The notes beneath the pieces are model-generated. The model was not told the origin of the DNA. It did not search any database and saw only the letters and a list, made by a program, of their open reading frames with translations. Positions 1-7,946 of a stretch of 10,570 nt of DNA are shown piece by piece. Each line of letters opens with the position of its first letter. The stretch's first letter is position 1. Position numbers and translations under genes: made by a program. The DNA is from Pedobacter sp. (GTDB taxonomy: Bacteria; Bacteroidota; Bacteroidia; Sphingobacteriales; Sphingobacteriaceae), in contig SEDG01000068.1 in assembly GCA_004295885.1 (NCBI GenBank), forward strand, positions 1-10,570. The letters are read 5' to 3'.

Positions 1-399
1 GCCATTCAGGCTTACCTCAATGCAGGTGTGCCTGCTGCTAAAATTGTGATGGGCATTGCTTTTTATGGAAGGAATTTGAAGCTTAAGGAAAATGCTGAAA
101 TAGGCTTAGGTGACACGATTTCAACGGTAAAAGGCAATAGTTATGGTAAAGGTTTTACGTTCATGAAAGATAGCCTAATTAATAAAAAAGGTTATGTGGC
201 TTTTAAGGATGATGTAGCTAAAGCTCCGTATTTATTCAATAGAGACACCAAAGAGTTTATTAGTTATGATGACGAATGGTCTGTTGCAAATAAATGTGAT
301 TATGTGCTTAAACATAAATTAGGAGGTGTAATGTTCTGGGAATACAGCTCAGATAAAAAAGGTTATTTGTTGAATCAGATCACAAAAAGTTTTAAATAG
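1..399 (+). CDS. GH18 chitinase-like glycoside hydrolase, C-terminal part (5' end outside window)
   Basis: Frame 1 is open from the first base to a TAG stop at 397-399, giving the last 132 residues of a protein that starts upstream. Two stretches are typical of the late beta-strands of GH18 chitinase barrels: KIVMGIAFYGR (window residues 15-25) and GGVMFWEYSSD near the C-terminus, whose Trp lines the substrate site in the family. The insertion between them, with a YGKGFTF and a SYDDEWS segment, fits the small alpha+beta insertion domain of ChiA-like GH18 enzymes. The catalytic DxxDxDxE motif lies upstream and cannot be checked, so activity on chitin or another GlcNAc-containing glycan is a family-level inference. 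The stop is 12 bases before the next gene, which suggests co-transcription. A non-catalytic GH18-fold protein is the main alternative. Confidence 0.85.
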   Translation, partial: AIQAYLNAGVPAAKIVMGIAFYGRNLKLKENAEIGLGDTISTVKGNSYGKGFTFMKDSLINKKGYVAFKDDVAKAPYLFNRDTKEFISYDDEWSVANKCDYVLKHKLGGVMFWEYSSDKKGYLLNQITKSFK

Positions 400-411
400 A
401 TTATAGTCAGA

Positions 412-2874
412 ATGTTAAAAGGTATTAAATATATTTTATTAGTCAGTTTATTAACAACCAACTTGGCTTTGCAAGCGCAAACTTCAAAGCGATTGGTTAA
501 TAATTGGGAGTTTGTTAAAGGAGACTTAGGTGGAGCTTGGGAAGCCGTTAGACCTGTTAAAGCTGGCAACCCTGAAGAGCTTCCATTTTGGCAAAAAATA
601 AGTTTACCTCATTGTTTTAATGCAACAGATGCTCTAGATCCTGATGTAAATTATTATCAAGGCCCGGGCTGGTACAGAACCAATATCGAGGTAGAAAATC
701 CTTACAAAAACGGTAGAACTCTTTTACACTTTGAAGGAGCAGGCCAAAAAACTGCTGTTTACATCTATAACATTAAAGTTGCTGAACACGTTGGTGGGTA
801 CGACGAATGGACTGCAGATATTACTGACGCAGTTGCTAAATTCAAACAAAATCCAGTTTATCAAGCGCAGTTTAAAGGTAAGATTCCTGTGGTTATTCGC
901 TGCGATAACTCTAGGGATTTAGAAATGATACCTTCTAGTTTATCAGATTTTAATGTGTATGGAGGTATTTATCGTTATTTAAATCTGGTTTATAATCCAC
1001 AAGTTTCGGTAGACAAATTATTCGCAAAAGCCTCAATTGCTGAATCTGGTGGTTATGGAAAGTTAACGGTAAGCGCCCGATTAAATGATTTACCCGAAGT
1101 GAAAAATGCGCAAGTAAAAATATTTTTAACAGATCCTAACGGAATTAGGGTAGCTGATTTTACTAAAGACATTAAAACATTTAAAGGCGACTCGTTATTA
1201 TGGGATTGGAGTTTAAGGGCACCAAAACTATGGTCAACAGATTTGCCACAACAATATACCGTAACCATGGATATCATTGCTGATGGGCAAAAATCTACAG
1301 TAACTCAAAAGGTCGGTTTCAGAAAATTTGAGTTTGTAAAAAAAGGCCCATTTATGCTTAATGGCAAGAGATTGTTGTTAAGAGGAACTCACCGCCACGA
1401 AGACCATGCGGGTGTTGGCGCTGCAATGACAGAGGAGATGATAATTACTGAAATGAAGATGATGAAAGAAATGGGGGTTAATTTCATTCGTTTAGGTCAT
1501 TATCAGCAATCAAGAATTGTACTCGATTTATGTGATAGTTTAGGCATTTTAGTTTGGGAAGAAATTCCTTGGTGCAGAGGTGGTTTAGGAGGCAAAACTT
1601 ATCAGGCCCAAGCCAAAAGAATGCTAACTAATATGATTGAGCAGCATTATAATCATCCATCCATCATTATATGGGGTTTAGGGAATGAAAATGATTGGCC
1701 AGGAGATTTTAACACGTTCGACCAAGAGAAAATTAGGACTTTTATGAAAGAACTGAACGACCTTTCTCACAAATTAGACCCATCAAGAAGCACTGCCATA
1801 AGAAGATGTGATTTCTGTAGGGATATTGTCGATGTTTACTCGCCTTCTATTTGGGCTGGTTGGTACCGTGGAGATTACACCGAATATAAAGATGTTTCCC
1901 TAGCTGAATTTAATAAATCAGAGAGATTCTTACACGTAGAATGGGGTGGCGATAGTCACGCTCGCAGGCATTCAGAAAATCCTGATAACGCGTTAAGTAA
2001 GATTAAAAAAGGTGGCGGTGCCGATGAAAGAGCGGGAGATGCATCATTGTATGGTGGTGCTGCAAGAGTTAGTAAAGATGGCGATTGGAGTGAAAGTTAC
2101 ATCGCCAACTTAATCAACTGGCATTTAAAAGAACAAGAAACCATGCCTTGGTTAAGTGGTACAGCTTATTGGCCATTTAAGGATTTCTCTACACCAATTA
2201 GACCAGAAAATCCTGTTCCTTATGTTAACCAGAAAGGTGTTATAGAAAGAGATTTTACTAAAAAGGAAGCCTTTTATATTTTCCAATCTTATTGGACAAA
2301 TACGCCGATGGTGCATTTATATGGTCATTCGTGGCCAGTGCGTTGGGGAGATGCGGGTGAAGAAAAAATGGTAAAGGTTTATTCTAATTGTGATGAAGCT
2401 GAACTATTTGTGAATGGTAAAAGCTTTGGGGTAAGAAAAAGAGATAGTCAGAATTTCCCTGCTGCGGGTTTGCGTTGGCAAGTGCCGATGAATAAAGGCA
2501 AATACACTTTTAAGGTTGTGGCCAAAAAAGGAAAAGTAACGGTTACTGATGAAATTACGCAAGAATATCAAACTGAAAAGTGGGCTAAGCCTGCAAAAAT
2601 GACCTTAAATAAAATGGAGGAAAAAGACGGGATTGCCACATTGGAAGTCAAAATGTTTGATGAGAAAGGTGTTTTGTGTTTAGATGCAATCAATTTAGTG
2701 TCGTTTAATTTAATAGGAGATGGAGAATTAATCCGCGACCAAGGAACCTCGACAGGTTCTGCTAAAGTTCAATTGTATAATGGTAGGGCAATCATCAGAA
2801 TGAAAACCAACAATGCCAAAAGCATGGTTTCAGTTCAGTCTAAAGGTATCCCAACCGTATTTTTAAATCAATAG
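412..2874 (+). CDS. GH2 family beta-glycosidase (beta-galactosidase or beta-glucuronidase type), secreted
   Basis: This 820-residue protein starts with a cleavable-looking signal peptide (about residues 1-23, ending ALQAQ), so it acts in the periplasm or beyond. The order is that of GH2: a jelly-roll sugar-binding domain (about 25-195, with GPGWYRT at 84-90), an immunoglobulin-like domain (about 198-305), a TIM barrel (about 306-610) and C-terminal beta domains, the first resembling DUF4982 (about 650-712). The acid/base is E426 in WGLGNEN and the nucleophile is E510 in HVEWGG. After the barrel, N606-Q-K608-G aligns with the N-x-K carboxylate-binding motif of beta-glucuronidases. Some Bacteroidota galactosidases carry a similar NxKG, so the substrate stays open. 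The GH18 stop is 12 bases upstream and the lyase start 3 bases downstream, as in one operon. No internal defect is seen. Confidence 0.92.
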   Translation: MLKGIKYILLVSLLTTNLALQAQTSKRLVNNWEFVKGDLGGAWEAVRPVKAGNPEELPFWQKISLPHCFNATDALDPDVNYYQGPGWYRTNIEVENPYKNGRTLLHFEGAGQKTAVYIYNIKVAEHVGGYDEWTADITDAVAKFKQNPVYQAQFKGKIPVVIRCDNSRDLEMIPSSLSDFNVYGGIYRYLNLVYNPQVSVDKLFAKASIAESGGYGKLTVSARLNDLPEVKNAQVKIFLTDPNGIRVADFTKDIKTFKGDSLLWDWSLRAPKLWSTDLPQQYTVTMDIIADGQKSTVTQKVGFRKFEFVKKGPFMLNGKRLLLRGTHRHEDHAGVGAAMTEEMIITEMKMMKEMGVNFIRLGHYQQSRIVLDLCDSLGILVWEEIPWCRGGLGGKTYQAQAKRMLTNMIEQHYNHPSIIIWGLGNENDWPGDFNTFDQEKIRTFMKELNDLSHKLDPSRSTAIRRCDFCRDIVDVYSPSIWAGWYRGDYTEYKDVSLAEFNKSERFLHVEWGGDSHARRHSENPDNALSKIKKGGGADERAGDASLYGGAARVSKDGDWSESYIANLINWHLKEQETMPWLSGTAYWPFKDFSTPIRPENPVPYVNQKGVIERDFTKKEAFYIFQSYWTNTPMVHLYGHSWPVRWGDAGEEKMVKVYSNCDEAELFVNGKSFGVRKRDSQNFPAAGLRWQVPMNKGKYTFKVVAKKGKVTVTDEITQEYQTEKWAKPAKMTLNKMEEKDGIATLEVKMFDEKGVLCLDAINLVSFNLIGDGELIRDQGTSTGSAKVQLYNGRAIIRMKTNNAKSMVSVQSKGIPTVFLNQ

Positions 2875-2877
2875 GCA

Positions 2878-4038
2878 ATGAAAAGATTAGGGCTTTTTTA
2901 CATATTCACTATTTTAACAATTACCAGTTTTGCACAGGTAACCATTAAGTTGCAGGCTCAAAATGTATTGAGAAAACAAGTTTTAGCTGAGGCAGAATGG
3001 GCGATGAAACAAAGTCCAATAACTGTTACTGCAGAGAGTTCACCTTTAAGCACAGGAGGCAAACACGATTTCTTTTCTCAGGCAGACTATTTTTGGCCAA
3101 ATCCAGCTAACCCAAGCGGCCCCTATATTAACCGCGATGGCGAAACCAATCCAGCAAACTTTATTGCACACCGCAAAGCGATGATTAGGTTTAGTACCAT
3201 TATTGGAGCGTTGGCGTCAGCTTATCAGCTTACAAGCGATGAAAAATATGTAAAACAAGCGATGGTGCATTTAGAGGCTTGGTTCGTTAATCCAGAAACA
3301 TTGATGAACCCAAATTTGTCTTTTTCACAAGCGGTAATTGGTTCATCAACAGGTAGGAGCTGGGGCATTATCGATACCATTCATTTAATGGAAGTAGCTC
3401 AAGGGATTATAGCGATGGAAAAATCCAAGTCATTAAATAAAAGCAATTTATCTAAAATTAAAAAATGGTTTAATGAATACATCTTGTGGTTAAATACCAG
3501 CAAAAATGGGGTAGCAGAAAAGACTTCAAAAAACAACCATAGCGCTTGTTGGGTAATGCAAGTTGCATCTTTTGCAAAATTAGTGAAGGATGAAAAGATG
3601 CTTGATTCATTGCGATGGATGTATAAAAATGTACAATTGCCTAATCAGATGGCAACAGACGGGAGCTTTCCTTTAGAATTAGCAAGAACCAAACCTTACG
3701 GCTATTCAATTTTTAACTTGGATGCCTTTACCATGATCTGTCAAATTTTATCTACTCCAAAAGACAATTTATGGAAATTTGAAACAGGAGATGGCAAGTC
3801 AATTCACAAAGGTATTTCTTATTTATACCCTTTTGTGGCTGATAAAAGTAAATGGACATTAAAACAAGATGTCATGTTCTGGAACAATTGGCCTGTGGCA
3901 CAGCCATTCTTGATTTTTGGCGCTATTAGATTTAATAATTATGATTGGTATACTACTTGGAAAAAACTGGATTTAAAGCCAACTAACGAAGAAGTAATAA
4001 GGAATTTGCCAATAAGACATCCTTTGATATGGATGTAA
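2878..4038 (+). CDS. Alginate-lyase-superfamily polysaccharide lyase (PL5/PL38-like), secreted
   Basis: This 386-residue protein has a signal peptide (about 1-20, ending SFA-Q) and then an all-alpha domain of the alginate lyase superfamily (Pfam Alginate_lyase). Visible signatures are DYFWPNP at 70-76, the Asn-His pair of KNNHSACW (N220, H221), and ELARTKPYGYS at 267-277, with R270 and Y274/Y276. In PL5 lyases an Asn-His pair, an Arg and a Tyr form the beta-elimination centre, so the machinery looks intact. Known members of this superfamily cut alginate or beta-1,4-glucuronan and leave 4,5-unsaturated uronic acid ends. Family assignment between PL5 and PL38 comes from memory of motifs, not a search. 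It starts 3 bases after the GH2 stop. The GH88 gene downstream is the natural next step, which supports a uronate-containing substrate. Confidence 0.85.
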   Translation: MKRLGLFYIFTILTITSFAQVTIKLQAQNVLRKQVLAEAEWAMKQSPITVTAESSPLSTGGKHDFFSQADYFWPNPANPSGPYINRDGETNPANFIAHRKAMIRFSTIIGALASAYQLTSDEKYVKQAMVHLEAWFVNPETLMNPNLSFSQAVIGSSTGRSWGIIDTIHLMEVAQGIIAMEKSKSLNKSNLSKIKKWFNEYILWLNTSKNGVAEKTSKNNHSACWVMQVASFAKLVKDEKMLDSLRWMYKNVQLPNQMATDGSFPLELARTKPYGYSIFNLDAFTMICQILSTPKDNLWKFETGDGKSIHKGISYLYPFVADKSKWTLKQDVMFWNNWPVAQPFLIFGAIRFNNYDWYTTWKKLDLKPTNEEVIRNLPIRHPLIWM

Positions 4039-4082
4039 ACATGTAAGACGTAAGATGGAAAATGGCAATAAAAATGAAAAAG

Positions 4083-4106
4083 CTTAGGTTTCTTAAGATT
4101 TCTTAG
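4083..4106 (+). repeat. Short direct repeats in the lyase-GH88 gap
   Basis: The 106-base gap 4039-4144 holds no gene. It contains two copies of TTTCTTA at 4089-4095 and 4099-4105, spaced 10 bases apart, and CTTAG at 4083-4087 and 4102-4106. An 8-base palindrome, TCTTAAGA, sits at 4091-4098. A duplicated GTAAGA lies nearby at about 4044-4055. One helical turn between copies could suit a regulator, but degenerate AT-rich repeats are common between genes in these bacteria. I see no convincing -33/-7 promoter pair. Confidence 0.3.
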
Positions 4107-4144
4107 ATGGTAGAAAGAACGAATAATAATAAAACAGATAAGTT

Positions 4145-5326
4145 ATGAAATTGAAAATTAATTTAATTGTAGGGCTAGCCTTAAGTTTCGGCGCTGTTAA
4201 AGCCCAAAAGGTAGATGTTAAAAAAGCTTTTGCAAGCGCAGCAAAACAAACAGATGTATTGGTTAAAAACGTTGATTCGGCTAGAGCAATAAGGCCAACA
4301 CTGGTTTCGCCTAGAACGGTAGAAAATGGCCAATTTAAAATGGTGGTTTCCAGAGACTGGACCAGCGGATTTTTCCCAGCAGAACTTTGGTATTTCTACG
4401 CATTTACAAAAGATAAAAAATGGCTATATCTGGCAAAAAAATACACTGAGGATATCAAAAAAGAGCAGTTTAATAAAGGTACGCACGATTTAGGCTTCAT
4501 GATCTATTGTCCTTTTGGCAATGGTTACAAAATAACAAAAGACCCCGAATACAAATCGGTAATCATCCAAGCGGCAAAGTCTTTGTCGACTAGATTTAAC
4601 GCGAAAGCTGGAGTTATCAAATCTTGGGACCACAATGGCGATAAATGGAAGTATCCTGTGATTATTGATAACATGATGAATTTAGAATTGCTTTTTGAGG
4701 CGACTAAATTCACTGGAGATTCGTCGTTTTACAAGATTGCTACTTCTCATGCAGATGTAACGATGAAAAATCATTACAGACCAGATTTTAGTTCTTGGCA
4801 CGTAATTGATTACGATACTGTTTCGGGAAATGTGAGAAATAAGCTAACCGCACAGGGTTATTCGAACGAATCTGCTTGGGCTCGTGGACAGGCTTGGGGT
4901 TTGTATGGCTATACTTTGTGTTATCGTTATACCAAAAGCAAAGCATATTTAGCACAGGCAGACCATATTGCAAACTTTATTTTAAGCAGTAAAATTACAC
5001 CAGCAGATGGCATTCCTTATTGGGATTATAACGACCCGCAAATCCCTAATGTATCAAGAGATGCTTCGGCGGCTGCCATTACCGCTTCTGCATTGTATGA
5101 ATTAGCAAAATATAGCAAGGAAAGTAAAAATTATAAGGCTGCTGCCGATAAAATCTTAGCTTCTTTAAGTTCAAAATATACAAGTAAGCCAGGGGCAAAT
5201 TATGGTTTTATTTTAGAACACAGTACAGGTCATCGCCCTGCGAAATCTGAAATTGATGTGCCAATTAATTATGCAGATTATTATTACCTAGAAGCTTTGT
5301 TAAGAAGCAAAGGAATGTCATTATGA
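4145..5326 (+). CDS. GH88 unsaturated glucuronyl hydrolase, secreted
   Basis: This 393-residue protein hydrates and releases the 4,5-unsaturated uronic acid that lyases leave at the non-reducing end of oligosaccharides. A signal peptide (about 1-20, ending VKA-Q) points to the periplasm. The rest is one alpha/alpha-six-barrel. Family signatures are clear: SRDWTSGFFPAELWY (69-83), THDLGF with catalytic D115, IIDNMMNLELLF with catalytic D175, SSWHVIDYD with H219, and ESAWARGQAWGLYGY (242-256), whose R247, Q249 and W251 lie at the substrate site. The two Asp positions match the pair known from Bacillus UGL. GH105 is the related alternative, but these motifs are GH88-like. Its TGA stop overlaps the ATG of the next gene (ATGA, 5323-5326), so translation is probably coupled. 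It follows the lyase gene, whose products it would accept. Confidence 0.93.
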   Translation: MKLKINLIVGLALSFGAVKAQKVDVKKAFASAAKQTDVLVKNVDSARAIRPTLVSPRTVENGQFKMVVSRDWTSGFFPAELWYFYAFTKDKKWLYLAKKYTEDIKKEQFNKGTHDLGFMIYCPFGNGYKITKDPEYKSVIIQAAKSLSTRFNAKAGVIKSWDHNGDKWKYPVIIDNMMNLELLFEATKFTGDSSFYKIATSHADVTMKNHYRPDFSSWHVIDYDTVSGNVRNKLTAQGYSNESAWARGQAWGLYGYTLCYRYTKSKAYLAQADHIANFILSSKITPADGIPYWDYNDPQIPNVSRDASAAAITASALYELAKYSKESKNYKAAADKILASLSSKYTSKPGANYGFILEHSTGHRPAKSEIDVPINYADYYYLEALLRSKGMSL

Positions 5327-6753
5327 GAAAATTTGTAGCTGTTTTATTAGGATTGTTTGTATTGTTTGCCCATCAAGCATTGGCGCAAGACAGCTTGGAC
5401 TTTAACCAAAAGGTTGAGATTAGAAAAGTACTGAACAACTCGAGCGAAAAAGCTTCATTTACTCCATATAAGTTTGTTAAAACAAGAACCTTATCGAGTT
5501 TATCTCAATTTAAATCGAAGAAGATTAGAACAGATAAATACGGTGGCAGAATGGATAGAAAAGAGAAAGCTACAGGCTTTTATTATACCAAAAAGATAGG
5601 TGATCGTTGGTGGGTGATTGATCCTCAGGGTCATCTATTTATCCATAACGCTTTAAACGCGGTAAGTATAGGTTCATCAGACAGAAACAAAGCTGCTTTT
5701 AGTAAGCTTTATGGTGATGAAAATAACTGGATGGTAAAAACACAAGGGTTTCTTATCAATAATGGTTTCAATGGAACTGGGGCTTGGTCTAATGCAAAAG
5801 CCATACAAAACTCGCCCTTGCAGAAAACAAAACCGCTAGCTTATACCACCAATTTAGATTTTATGAGTGCCTATGGCGATAAAAGAGGCGGCACTTATAT
5901 TGTTCCAGGGCATAAAGGTTATCCTAATAATGTGATTTTTGTATTCGACCCAGCATTTGAAGAATTTTGTGATCAAGCAGCGAAAAAACTCGTAGCCAAT
6001 AAAACAGATGAGAACTTGTTTGGTTATTTTTCTGACAACGAAATGCCTTTGGGTATTAAAAACTTGGACGGTTATTTAACGCTTAAAGACCAGCAAGATC
6101 CAGGCTATTTAGCGGCCAAAAAATTTATTGATGATAGGGGAGTCGCCGCTGATAAAATAACAGATATAGATCGTCGTGAATTTTTATCAATAGTAGCAGA
6201 GAGATATTTCTCTATTGTATCAAAAGCCATTAAAAAGTACGATCCTAATCACATGTATTTAGGTTGTAGATTTCATGGACAGCAAGGTAACATAGCAGAG
6301 CTTTGGAAAGCGGCTGGTAACTATATCGATGCGATATCAATGAACTATTATAATGCTTGGACACCAGATCAACAATTGATGGCAAACTGGGCAAATTGGT
6401 CAGGTAAACCGTTTATCATTACCGAATGGTATGTTAAAGCAGACGACTCGCAATTAGGTAACACAGCAGGTGCTGGGTGGGTAGTTAAGACACAGCAAGA
6501 TAGGGGATTATTCTATCAGAACTTTACTTTAGGTTTAATTGAATCTAAAAACTGCGTAGGCTGGCACTGGTTCAAATACATGGATAATGATCCATTGCAA
6601 AAAGGTGCAGAACCATCAAACACAAACGCAAATAAGGGTATTGTTAACAATGACTATCGGGTTTATGAACCGTTAGTACAGAAAATGAACGAATTGAACT
6701 ATCAAATGTATCAATTAGTTGATTTCTTTGACAAAAAGAAGAAATCGCCTTAA
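5323..6753 (+). CDS. Clan GH-A glycoside hydrolase, agarase-like (GH50/GH86-related), secreted
   Basis: This 476-residue protein has a signal peptide (about 1-22, ending ALAQ). The segment GDRWWVIDPQGHLFIHNALN (93-112) resembles the opening of GH50-type agarase barrels and related proteins of unknown specificity. A TIM barrel with clan GH-A catalytic residues follows: acid/base E240 in GYFSDNE after strand 4, and nucleophile E368 in PFIITEWY after strand 7. WHWFKYMDND (414-423) would be the strand-8 aromatic platform, and NKGIVNNDY (437-445) follows. It ends with a short basic tail. The start overlaps the GH88 stop by four bases, so the two are probably translationally coupled and should share a substrate. 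Agarose is unlikely given the neighbours. A beta-linked glycoside next to a uronic acid, attacked in endo or exo mode, is more plausible. I cannot name a CAZy family with certainty. Confidence 0.8.
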   Translation: MRKFVAVLLGLFVLFAHQALAQDSLDFNQKVEIRKVLNNSSEKASFTPYKFVKTRTLSSLSQFKSKKIRTDKYGGRMDRKEKATGFYYTKKIGDRWWVIDPQGHLFIHNALNAVSIGSSDRNKAAFSKLYGDENNWMVKTQGFLINNGFNGTGAWSNAKAIQNSPLQKTKPLAYTTNLDFMSAYGDKRGGTYIVPGHKGYPNNVIFVFDPAFEEFCDQAAKKLVANKTDENLFGYFSDNEMPLGIKNLDGYLTLKDQQDPGYLAAKKFIDDRGVAADKITDIDRREFLSIVAERYFSIVSKAIKKYDPNHMYLGCRFHGQQGNIAELWKAAGNYIDAISMNYYNAWTPDQQLMANWANWSGKPFIITEWYVKADDSQLGNTAGAGWVVKTQQDRGLFYQNFTLGLIESKNCVGWHWFKYMDNDPLQKGAEPSNTNANKGIVNNDYRVYEPLVQKMNELNYQMYQLVDFFDKKKKSP

Positions 6754-6764
6754 AATTATACATC

Positions 6765-7850
6765 ATGAAGCACTTTTTAATTCTCCCATTACTCGCTTTT
6801 GTTTTGTTCAGTTGTTCTAAAAGAACGGCAATCCTTGATCCTATCTTAAACCCAGTAAATGGTATTTTAAGGGATCTGCCTCTTCAATCACCAAAAAGCA
6901 CTTTGAAAGATATGCCCTTTAAAGTGGGGGCATCTGTAAGCGCCGAACTTTTGAGGTCAAATCCTGAATATAGGGCCTTGGTTATGAAAGAATTTAGCAG
7001 CCTAACAGCAGAGAATGCCATGAAGTTTTGGGCCCTGCATCCCGAAGAAAACACTTACAATTGGAAAGACGCTGATGAAATAGTTGATTTTGCGAAAGCA
7101 AATGGAAAACGAATGCACGGCCATACCTTAAATTGGTTCGAAGTACCAGGATGGGTAACCAATTTTTCTGGTGACACAACAGCCTGGGAAAACTTAATGA
7201 GAACGCACATCCAAACTGTAGTTACTCATTTTAAAGGGCGAGTCTCTTCGTGGGATGTGGTTAATGAAGCCATAGATGAGAATGGTGGTTATAGAAATAA
7301 CATCTGGCTTCAAAAACTGGGTATAAGTTATATCGATAAAGCCTTTCAATATGCACATGAAGCAGATCCTAATGCATTGCTGTTTTATAACGATTATGGG
7401 CATGATTACAGCCCTATAAAGCGGACTGCCATATTAAATTTGGTGAACGGGTTGAAGGAAAGGGGTGTGCCGATTAATGGTATTGGATTACAGTTTCATA
7501 CACGTTATAATCAACCAGATGCAGATATTACTTCGGCAATTACTTCAGCTGCTGCAACGGGTTTACTGGTGCATATTTCTGAACTAGACATGACGGTAAA
7601 TCCAAATAGTGATAAAAATTTAACATACACTGCAACTTTGGCAGAACAGCAGGCAGCCAAGTACAAATTCATCGTTAAAACCTATTACGCAATTCCAAAA
7701 GCGCAACAATTTGGCATTACAACTTGGAACGTAACTGATGGTGATAGTTGGATCCCTGGTACATATAATAGACCTGATTGGCCGCTGCCTTTTGATGCCA
7801 ATTACAAACGAAAACCCGCCTACCAAGGAATACTGGATGGCGTAAAATAA
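6765..7850 (+). CDS. GH10 endo-beta-1,4-xylanase family lipoprotein
   Basis: This 361-residue protein begins with a lipoprotein signal peptide ending in a LFSC lipobox, with C17 as the lipidated residue, so it is probably anchored to the outer membrane or periplasmic face. A single GH10 barrel follows (about 45-358). The catalytic set is complete: acid/base E168 in WDVVNEA and nucleophile E273 in ISELDM. Subsite residues also match: TAENAMK (81-87, K87), H120 and W124 in HTLNW, Q243 and H245 in GLQFH, and W321 and W329 in WNVTDGDSW. Two family positions differ, N123 for the usual Val and F125 for the usual His in HTLVWH. The gene lies 11 bases after the agarase-like gene, as in one operon. 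Usual xylan partners (GH43, GH67 or GH115, esterases) are absent here, so xylan is possible but not proven as substrate. Confidence 0.92.
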   Translation: MKHFLILPLLAFVLFSCSKRTAILDPILNPVNGILRDLPLQSPKSTLKDMPFKVGASVSAELLRSNPEYRALVMKEFSSLTAENAMKFWALHPEENTYNWKDADEIVDFAKANGKRMHGHTLNWFEVPGWVTNFSGDTTAWENLMRTHIQTVVTHFKGRVSSWDVVNEAIDENGGYRNNIWLQKLGISYIDKAFQYAHEADPNALLFYNDYGHDYSPIKRTAILNLVNGLKERGVPINGIGLQFHTRYNQPDADITSAITSAAATGLLVHISELDMTVNPNSDKNLTYTATLAEQQAAKYKFIVKTYYAIPKAQQFGITTWNVTDGDSWIPGTYNRPDWPLPFDANYKRKPAYQGILDGVK

Positions 7851-7860
7851 TTAACGGTTG

Positions 7861-7892
7861 TTGTGGTTTTGATGGGGTTATAAAAACCATAA
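7861..7892 (+). terminator. Weak hairpin after the GH10 gene
   Basis: In the 96-base gap 7851-7946, TGGTTTT (7864-7870) pairs with AAAACCA (7883-7889). The stem extends outward by three more positions to 7861 and 7892, with one G-U pair, and has a 12-base loop. No T-run follows on either strand, so it may be an attenuator, an RNA-processing or stability element, or chance, rather than a standard intrinsic terminator. No clear promoter for the GH3 gene is visible in the gap. The best -7-like match is TACTTTAG at 7909-7916, with one mismatch and no -33 TTTG. Confidence 0.25.
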
Positions 7893-7946
7893 ACAAAAGT
7901 CATACGGCTACTTTAGTAAAAAATAGAAAACAAATTTAAATAGAAG

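Noticed and set aside
375..1277. Open frames on the minus strand at 375-569 and 1053-1277 and on the + strand at 731-922
   Set aside because: They lie inside the GH2 gene in other frames, have no recognisable domains, and are far weaker than the GH2 reading.
4085..4092. TAGGTTTC as a -7 promoter box for the GH88 gene
   Set aside because: It mismatches the last base of TAnnTTTG and has no TTTG at the right distance upstream.
4525..4973. Minus-strand open frames at 4525-4713 and 4788-4973
   Set aside because: Shadows of the GH88 gene, with no family motifs or start context.
5323..6753. Naming this gene a beta-agarase
   Set aside because: Similarity is to the agarase-like fold only. The neighbours are uronide enzymes and no agar or porphyran partner genes are present.
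6994..7826. Minus-strand open frames at 6994-7179, 7194-7403 and 7620-7826
   Set aside because: Shadows of the GH10 gene, whose catalytic motifs are clearly on the + strand.
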